Origin: an uncultured Lachnospiraceae bacterium
GTDB lineage: Bacteria; Bacillota; Clostridia; Lachnospirales; Lachnospiraceae
Assembly (NCBI GenBank): GCA_947629865.1
Contig: CANRFJ010000010.1
Location: 36,469 to 100,468, forward strand
Reading direction: 5' to 3'
DNA length: 64,000 nucleotides
Shown here: piece by piece, positions 59,100-64,000 of the stretch
How positions within the stretch are numbered: the stretch's first letter is position 1
Layout: each line of letters begins with the position of its first letter
Translations under genes and position numbers: made by a program
Notes under the pieces: generated by a model
Databases searched by the model: none
Seen by the model: only the letters and a program-made list of their open reading frames with translations
Told to the model about the DNA's origin: nothing

Positions 59100-61060
59100 T
59101 TTTGGCCCACCGGCTGGCTCTCCGTCTGGCTTTCCGGCTGGCCCTCCAGCTGTTCAGCCAGCGTCTCCCACTGCTCCATGGCCTCGTTCAGGGCGGTTTC
59201 CTTTTCCTCCCTGGCCACGCTGAGTTCAGTGAGCCTGGCTGCGTCCGTACTGTATTCCGGACGGATAAGTTCCTCGTCCAGGGCGGCGATATCCGCCTCC
59301 AGCGTCTCAATCTGTTTTTCAATCTGACTGAATTTGTTTTCCAGGCGGCGTCGCTTCGCCTGGATTTCTTTTTGCGCTTTCCAGTCCTGTTTGGCCGCGG
59401 AGTCTGTCCGCACAGTGTTTTTCTCTGAATCGGGCGCGAGATACAAATTCTCTACGGTATCCTTTTTCTCCAGATAATAGGAATAATCTCCGGCATAGGA
59501 GAGAAGCCTGTGGCCGGTGAGGTCAAAGATTCGGGTGGCGGTGCGCTTGACAAAATAGCGGTCGTGGGAGACGTACAGCACAGTTCCCTCGTAGCGGTTC
59601 AGGGCGTCCTCCAGTATCTCGCGGGAGGCGATGTCCAGATGGTTGGTCGGCTCGTCCAACAGGAGAAAGTTCGCTCTCGACAGCATGAGAAGCGCGAGAG
59701 AAACCCTGCCTTTCTCGCCGCCGCTCAGCAGGCGGATCGGTTTAAAGACGTCCTCTCCGGTAAAGAGAAAGGCCGCCAGCACGTTCCGTATAGCCGTGTT
59801 ATCCAGATCCGGATATGCGTCCCGCACTTCGTCAAAAATCGTCTTGTCCTCATGGAGTACATTGTGCTCCTGGTCGTAGTAGCCGATTTCCACATTGGCG
59901 CCGGTGACGGCCGTGCCTGTGTCCACCGGTTCCATGCCGATAATCATTTTCAGGAGAGTAGTTTTCCCTGTGCCGTTCTGTCCGAGAACAGCCACCCGCT
60001 CGCCCCGCTTTATCTCGAAGCTAACGTCCGAGAAAAGATGGTTGTCCCCAAAACTTTTGGAGAAATTTTCGACCTGCAGGACGTCCCGCCCGCTCGTCTG
60101 GGAGGGAGTGAGGGTAAAATGAATGGACTGTTCCTGTTCTACCGGTTTTTCCAGACGCTCGATTTTGTCCAGCATCTTTTCGCGGCTCTCAGCCCGTCGT
60201 ATGGATTTTTCACGGTTAAAGGATTTCAGTTTTTCGATGACGGCCTCCTGGTGGCGGATCTGCTGCTGTTGGTTATAGTACCGGCGGATTAGTGATTCGC
60301 GCAGGACGGCCTTCTTTTCGGCATAACTGCTGTAATTGCCGGTGAAGACCGTGACGCCGCCCCTCTCGATCTCAACCACCTTTCCGGCGACGACGTCCAG
60401 AAAATAGCGGTCGTGGGAGACCACGAGGACGCTGCCCCGATAGGACGTGAGATAGGTCTCCAGCCAGCGTATGGAGGAGACGTCCAGATGGTTGGTGGGC
60501 TCATCAAGAATCAGAAGCTCCGGTTCCGTGAGGAGTAGCTTGCCGAGAGCCACTCTGGTTTTCTGGCCGCCGGACAACTCATTGATGCACTGGTGCATGG
60601 CGTCCCCGCCAAAGCCGAGACCGTTGATGACACCGAGAACCCGACTCTTGTAAGAGTAGCCGTCGCCGCTCTCGAAGGCGGTCTGCAATTTGTGATAGCG
60701 GGCTAACAGAGCCTCCAACTCTGAGCCGGACGCCCCCGTCATGGCGCGCTCAAGTTCCCGAATCTGTCTGTCCATCTCGATGACGTCGGATTTTACGGCC
60801 AGAAGCTCCTCGTAGATAGTGTTGTCCGAGTGATAGCCCTGCTGTTGTGGCAGATAGCCAAAGGAGGCGCGATTTTTGCGCAGGATCTCGCCGGAATCCG
60901 CGTCCAGTTCTCCCATGATGATCCGAAGCAGAGTGGTCTTTCCGGCTCCGTTTGCACCGACAATGGCCACCCGTTCCTGCTCGTTTATATGAAAGGTCGC
61001 GTCTTCTATGACGACGTCCCCCGAAAATTCTTTGTGGATATGACTACATTCTAAAAGCAT
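59096..61060 (-). CDS. ABC-F family ATPase
   Basis: 654 residues with two ABC ATPase domains (Walker A GANGAGKTTLLRI and GQNGTGKTTLLKM; signatures LSGGQKTRVALG and LSGGEKGRVSLA), a linker, and a C-terminal coiled-coil-like domain (NKFSQIEKQIETLEADIAAL) ending in Gln/Pro/Glu/Ser repeats. ABC-F proteins act on ribosomes, in translation or antibiotic resistance. This one resembles the YdiF/Uup group; a resistance role cannot be told from sequence. ATG on the minus strand at 61060 behind GGAGG. Convergent with the amidohydrolase, sharing a CTAG. Confidence 0.93.
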   Translation of the reverse strand: MLLECSHIHKEFSGDVVIEDATFHINEQERVAIVGANGAGKTTLLRIIMGELDADSGEILRKNRASFGYLPQQQGYHSDNTIYEELLAVKSDVIEMDRQIRELERAMTGASGSELEALLARYHKLQTAFESGDGYSYKSRVLGVINGLGFGGDAMHQCINELSGGQKTRVALGKLLLTEPELLILDEPTNHLDVSSIRWLETYLTSYRGSVLVVSHDRYFLDVVAGKVVEIERGGVTVFTGNYSSYAEKKAVLRESLIRRYYNQQQQIRHQEAVIEKLKSFNREKSIRRAESREKMLDKIERLEKPVEQEQSIHFTLTPSQTSGRDVLQVENFSKSFGDNHLFSDVSFEIKRGERVAVLGQNGTGKTTLLKMIIGMEPVDTGTAVTGANVEIGYYDQEHNVLHEDKTIFDEVRDAYPDLDNTAIRNVLAAFLFTGEDVFKPIRLLSGGEKGRVSLALLMLSRANFLLLDEPTNHLDIASREILEDALNRYEGTVLYVSHDRYFVKRTATRIFDLTGHRLLSYAGDYSYYLEKKDTVENLYLAPDSEKNTVRTDSAAKQDWKAQKEIQAKRRRLENKFSQIEKQIETLEADIAALDEELIRPEYSTDAARLTELSVAREEKETALNEAMEQWETLAEQLEGQPESQTESQPVGQN

Positions 61061-61094
61061 AGCGTCCTCCGTTCCAAACTGTTATGTCAGCGAT

Positions 61095-61123
61095 ATTGTA
61101 CCACAGTTCGTGCGTTTTGCCAA
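61095..61123 (-). promoter_or_regulatory. Sigma-A promoter (minus strand) of the ABC-F gene
   Basis: On the minus strand TTGGCA (61123-61118), a 17-bp spacer and TACAAT (61100-61095). Confidence 0.75.
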
Positions 61124-61175
61124 TAATCTTTCGGCTGTTTGCTTTTTGTAACTGGAAATATCTGGACATTTAAGG

Positions 61176-61204
61176 TTGACAAAGAGGAGGTTATTATTTA
61201 CAAT
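61176..61204 (+). promoter_or_regulatory. Sigma-A promoter of the CBM/helveticin-like gene
   Basis: TTGACA (61176-61181), a 17-bp spacer and TACAAT (61199-61204). It is followed by AAGGAG at 61230-61235 and the palindromic element. Confidence 0.8.
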
Positions 61205-61235
61205 AAAGTAGTTTCTGTAAACAGGTTAGAAGGAG

Positions 61236-61382
61236 ATGAGTAGTGTGAAAAATCACACTTATGTGCTGATTTTTCACACGGGAATTTGTGCCGGAGCGTT
61301 ACAAATTCCCCTGATGGCAGACGCGAATTTGAGATTCGCGTCGCCCCGTCGCGAAAACGCTCCGGAATGGGGATTAAAGTGA
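61236..61382 (+). CDS. Small ORF (48 residues) across the palindromic element
   Basis: ATG 61236 (or GTG 61245) lies behind AAGGAG (61230-61235). The product starts MSSVKNHTY and ends ENAPEWGLK. Its TGA (61380-61382) overlaps the GTG start of the next gene as GTGA, so translation could be coupled. The whole frame is made of inverted-repeat DNA, so it may be a by-product of the inserted element rather than a selected gene. Confidence 0.35.
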   Translation: MSSVKNHTYVLIFHTGICAGALQIPLMADANLRFASPRRENAPEWGLK

Positions 61383-61385
61383 AAA
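61243..61385. mobile_element. Multi-palindromic insertion-like element with 7-bp direct repeats
   Basis: Inverted repeats: 61243-61255 with 61267-61279 (13 bp); 61280-61289 with 61301-61310 (10 bp); 61291-61300 with 61356-61365 (10 bp, its left arm being the loop of the preceding hairpin); 61320-61328 with 61334-61342 (9 bp). GTGAAAA at 61245-61251 and 61379-61385 flanks a 134-bp unit. This fits a small palindromic mobile repeat or MITE inserted between the ribosome binding site and the gene, or a structured leader RNA. I know no named family for it. Confidence 0.55.
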
Positions 61386-63547
61386 GAAAAATGAGAGTAA
61401 AAGTTTTTAAAAATGGAGTATCTGTACTGCTGATTTTGGTTTTGCTGCTGTGCGGGGTTTCCGATTACGGAATCGCAACAGCAGAGGCGGTAGAGAAAGC
61501 GCCGATAGTGCAGCTGCCTGACGGCGTATCTTCTGAAGACGGCGCCGCAGATGCAGAAGAAGACGAAGATTGCGAAGACAGTGAGGAGGAGGAAGAAGTC
61601 GTTCTGGACGATTGTGAATCCCTTGAGGTGACATATAATGTCACAGATAAGTGGGACGGGCATTATAATATGAATATTACATTGCTGAACATATCCGGTT
61701 ATGTGGTTGAGGACTGGGAGCTGTGCTTTGATTTTGAAGATAAGATAGAGAATATCTGGAATGCCAAAATCACGGATTGTGACGAGAAAAATAAGCAGGT
61801 TACAATTCGAAATGCAGACTGGAATCAGGATATTGCCGTAGATGAAAAAGTGACTTTTGGAATGACAGTTCGTTACGAGGACGAGATACATCTGCCGGGT
61901 GAATGTTATCTGACAAAGGAGGAATTTTCTGTCGACAAGGAGAGATATTCGGTACAATATAGAGAAAACAGCAAGTGGGACGGGCATGTAAATGGGCAGA
62001 TCGTAATAACAAATACCGGAGATAAGAGAATTGAGGACTGGAAACTGGAACTGGAAACCGATGAAAAACTAAAAGAGTTTGAAAATATCTGGAACGCCAA
62101 AATTACGGATGTTTACGAAAATACATACAGCCTGAATAATGCCGGATATAACCAGAATATAGAACCGGGGCAGAGCGTGGAATTTGGATTTATAGCAGGA
62201 TTGAAAGGAAATTTTGCGATAAAGGACGCAGTACTTTATGAAATGTCCGATGTCGAGTATGACGACGGAAAGTATGTCGGGGGAAACATATGCCCTGATG
62301 GCCCGGAAAACTGGGAGCCGGAGTATGATTCAGATGACTTTGAGACCAATGAGGAGTATGCAGAATATTTAGAGAGTATCGGATATGATCCGGAGAACAC
62401 AGAGGGAATCTCAACTATTAGTGAGAAAGAGTTATATAAGCCAAAGAGTGTTATGAGCACAGCGATTTCACTGAGACAACCGACAGATAATACACATATA
62501 AAGGCCATTCAGAGTTTTGCGTGGAATAAAGACCACACTACCCTGCTTACACAATTCCACAGGGGTGGGAAAGTAACATATTCGTCCTTTATATGCCAGT
62601 CAGAGGTAGAATACGGAATGGCAAAGTCAGACCAGGGTAAAAATGTGGAACTGGAACACTGTGCCCACGGGCAGAGCCTTGAACGCTTCACCGTCAAAGG
62701 GACGGATAGATATATGGTGTGCGCGGGTGCGCAATATGGTGAAAATACTATCAAGAAAATAGATGATTCGATTCATTGGGGACAGAATGTTGTATTTCTG
62801 GAACCGAGTGATATAAAAAAAGGGAACAAAAATTTTGATTACAAGGGCAGATTCAAAAAACTAAAAAGGATTGTTGGCATCAAAAACTATCTGAGGCAGA
62901 AACTGGGTGGGCAGGAATTTAACGTCCAGAGAGTGGACGCCGCCCTCACTGCCAATGCAAAACAGTTGATTATCTGGTGTAAACTGGAAGGAACGAAAAA
63001 AAGAAAAATCCTAGTGCTGGACATGGAGCGAATCTGCAATAGTCTGTATGGCAAAAACAAAGTGTACTATTCTATAGACTCCAAAAACGGAAAAAAAGCT
63101 GTTCTGGTCTATGCGTCTGACAATAAGGATTATCTGCAGCCAAACGGCTCCTTCCAGTCAATCGAGATAAGTAATTCTTTTAAAAAGGATGGGAAAACAA
63201 AATGGAACGCCTATATTACAAGTGGGAATACATACAAAGATGCAAAAGGCAGTAAAAATAAAAAGAAGCAGGAACTTTTGATTGAGCGCTTTACGCTTAC
63301 CTGTGGTTCGAATAAGCTTACCAATAAGAGGAAAGTCGGTGTGGACATTCCCCATAACAGCGCAGGACAGCCGATACTGCTGGACAGCCGGTACCATGAA
63401 ATTGAGGGCTGTCATATCCGTGGCAAGGTGCTGGAATTTATCCTCACAGATTCACAGACAGAGTTGAAGAAGGTGTCTGACAAGGCGGAACAGTTTATAG
63501 TCCAGATGAAGAAAAGCGAATTTAAGGACGCGAGGGCAAAGGTATGA
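61379..63547 (+). CDS. Secreted protein with two CBM2-like domains and a helveticin-J-like domain
   Basis: 722 residues. Signal peptide (VFKNGVSVLLILVLLLCGVSDYG, to about residue 37), an acidic linker (DAEEDEDCEDSEEEEE), CBM2-like domain A at about 82-168 (WDGHYNMNITLLNISG, NIWNAKIT, WNQDI, FGMTV) and domain B at about 189-290 (KWDGHVNGQIVITNTG, WNAKIT, YNQNIEPGQSVEFGFI). Then a helveticin-J-like region at about 370-700 with the hallmark AHGQSLERF and AQYGENTIKKIDDSIHWGQN. Helveticin J is a class III bacteriocin; whether this protein kills, binds or signals is unknown. GTG 61379 is chosen because GGGGA lies just upstream; ATG 61391 is an alternative. Confidence 0.72.
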   Translation: MKRKMRVKVFKNGVSVLLILVLLLCGVSDYGIATAEAVEKAPIVQLPDGVSSEDGAADAEEDEDCEDSEEEEEVVLDDCESLEVTYNVTDKWDGHYNMNITLLNISGYVVEDWELCFDFEDKIENIWNAKITDCDEKNKQVTIRNADWNQDIAVDEKVTFGMTVRYEDEIHLPGECYLTKEEFSVDKERYSVQYRENSKWDGHVNGQIVITNTGDKRIEDWKLELETDEKLKEFENIWNAKITDVYENTYSLNNAGYNQNIEPGQSVEFGFIAGLKGNFAIKDAVLYEMSDVEYDDGKYVGGNICPDGPENWEPEYDSDDFETNEEYAEYLESIGYDPENTEGISTISEKELYKPKSVMSTAISLRQPTDNTHIKAIQSFAWNKDHTTLLTQFHRGGKVTYSSFICQSEVEYGMAKSDQGKNVELEHCAHGQSLERFTVKGTDRYMVCAGAQYGENTIKKIDDSIHWGQNVVFLEPSDIKKGNKNFDYKGRFKKLKRIVGIKNYLRQKLGGQEFNVQRVDAALTANAKQLIIWCKLEGTKKRKILVLDMERICNSLYGKNKVYYSIDSKNGKKAVLVYASDNKDYLQPNGSFQSIEISNSFKKDGKTKWNAYITSGNTYKDAKGSKNKKKQELLIERFTLTCGSNKLTNKRKVGVDIPHNSAGQPILLDSRYHEIEGCHIRGKVLEFILTDSQTELKKVSDKAEQFIVQMKKSEFKDARAKV

Positions 63548-64000
63548 GAGTGAGAGACGCAGCAGGTATTCTCCTGCTTCTGGGCGCGCTTATGCTCACC
63601 GGCTGTGCAAAGAAGCTTATAAATGACGCAGGGAGCAGACAGACTACTGCTTCCCACGGAGCGGTGTCGGAGGAGACGAAGGAGACAGAGGGGGAGAAAA
63701 AGAGCCAGAAGGCGAATAAAAAGGACGGGAAGTTCACATGTTCGCTGTCAGAGGACAACGTACTCACAGTGACAGGGACGGGAAGGCTGAAAGATGAGGA
63801 TTTATACAAAGCCATAAGCGGAATACAGGGGAAAAAAGTGTGGGATCGGGCTGTCAAGGTGATTATCTCGGACGGAATCACGGAGATAGGGGATTATTGC
63901 TTTCATGGTTGGAATTATCTCAAGGAGATAGAGATACCCGACAGCGTCCGTGTGATAGGAGAGTGTGCCATTGGTGAATGTGATGACCTGGAGGAGATTC
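63544..64000 (+). CDS. BspA-type leucine-rich-repeat lipoprotein (3' end outside window)
   Basis: 152 residues seen, open at the right edge. Lipoprotein signal (RVRDAAGILLLLGALMLTGC) with the lipobox Cys. A Lys/Glu/Thr-rich linker is followed by LSEDNVLTVTGTGRLKDED and the first BspA-type LRR units (VKVIISDGITEIGDYCFHG, YLKEIEIPDSVRVIGECAIGE). BspA-like LRR proteins are frequent surface proteins of gut Clostridia. ATG 63544 overlaps the previous stop (ATGA), so it is coupled to the CBM/helveticin-like gene. Confidence 0.85.
   Translation, partial: MRVRDAAGILLLLGALMLTGCAKKLINDAGSRQTTASHGAVSEETKETEGEKKSQKANKKDGKFTCSLSEDNVLTVTGTGRLKDEDLYKAISGIQGKKVWDRAVKVIISDGITEIGDYCFHGWNYLKEIEIPDSVRVIGECAIGECDDLEEI

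Overview
The window comes from a chromosome of an endospore-forming, low-GC-Gram-positive-type Clostridia, most likely a Lachnospiraceae member. The evidence is spoIVA, a BofC-like protein behind a sporulation-type promoter, a T-box leader on the trp operon, a type IV pilus operon without a secretin, many secreted Ig-like/BspA-like surface proteins, and sigma-A promoters with 17-bp spacers. Most genes are moderately GC-rich with strong GGAGG-type ribosome binding sites. A few islands are clearly more AT-rich: the region before and including the major pilin, a segment inside the 909-codon pilus-cluster gene, rhuM, and the right end.

Layout. 1-732: 3' part of a methyltransferase gene broken by an in-frame TAG. 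806-1240: small gene and tandem terminators. 1257-4976: translation/SRP operon ylxM-ffh-rpsP-khpA-rimM-trmD. 4989-6952: hisB and a three-domain HisF-like/HisI/HisE protein. 7001-22820: a Gram-positive type IV pilus cluster (small membrane protein, pilB, pilT, pilC, major pilin, pilD, a pilM-pilN fusion, pilO-like, four minor or atypical pilins, and a large exported protein of unknown role). 22840-24296: rnhB, flhB-C-like and yraN. The his and pilus genes therefore occupy the place where rplS-lepB-rbgA usually lie. 24411-27425: der-plsY-gpsA. 27471-34470: promoter, Trp T-box and complete trpEGDCFBA. 34586-40580: FKBP/trigger-factor-like lipoprotein, a FapA-type protein with twelve 26-residue repeats, an HD-GYP protein and spoIVA. 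40655-48640: NlpC/P60 hydrolase, BofC-like protein, two flavoproteins, and proB-DUF896-fthC-proA. 48695-53798: plsC, then a surface-protein neighbourhood (two Ig-like proteins, a transglutaminase-like protein) with an orphan rhuM. 53951-59099: lepA-hemW-punA-amidohydrolase. 59096-61060 (minus): ABC-F ATPase. 61176-64000: a secreted protein with two CBM2-like domains and a helveticin-J-like domain, then a BspA-type LRR lipoprotein that runs off the end.

How the genes work together. The left part is housekeeping (SRP, ribosome maturation, tRNA and DNA maintenance) interrupted by a pilus assembly system: PilB and PilT power extension and retraction, PilC and PilM-N-O form the inner-membrane platform, PilD processes the prepilins. 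The middle is tryptophan synthesis under tRNA-Trp control. The right part combines sporulation, proline synthesis and a secreted/cell-surface repertoire.

Most unusual items: a 134-bp multi-palindromic element flanked by 7-bp direct repeats that separates a ribosome binding site from the CBM/helveticin-like gene; that protein's architecture; the 26-residue repeat array on FapA; the pilus cluster with its 742-residue atypical pilin and 909-residue partner; and the spoIVA leader, in which a terminator-like hairpin contains the ribosome binding site. No rRNA, tRNA or CRISPR array was seen.
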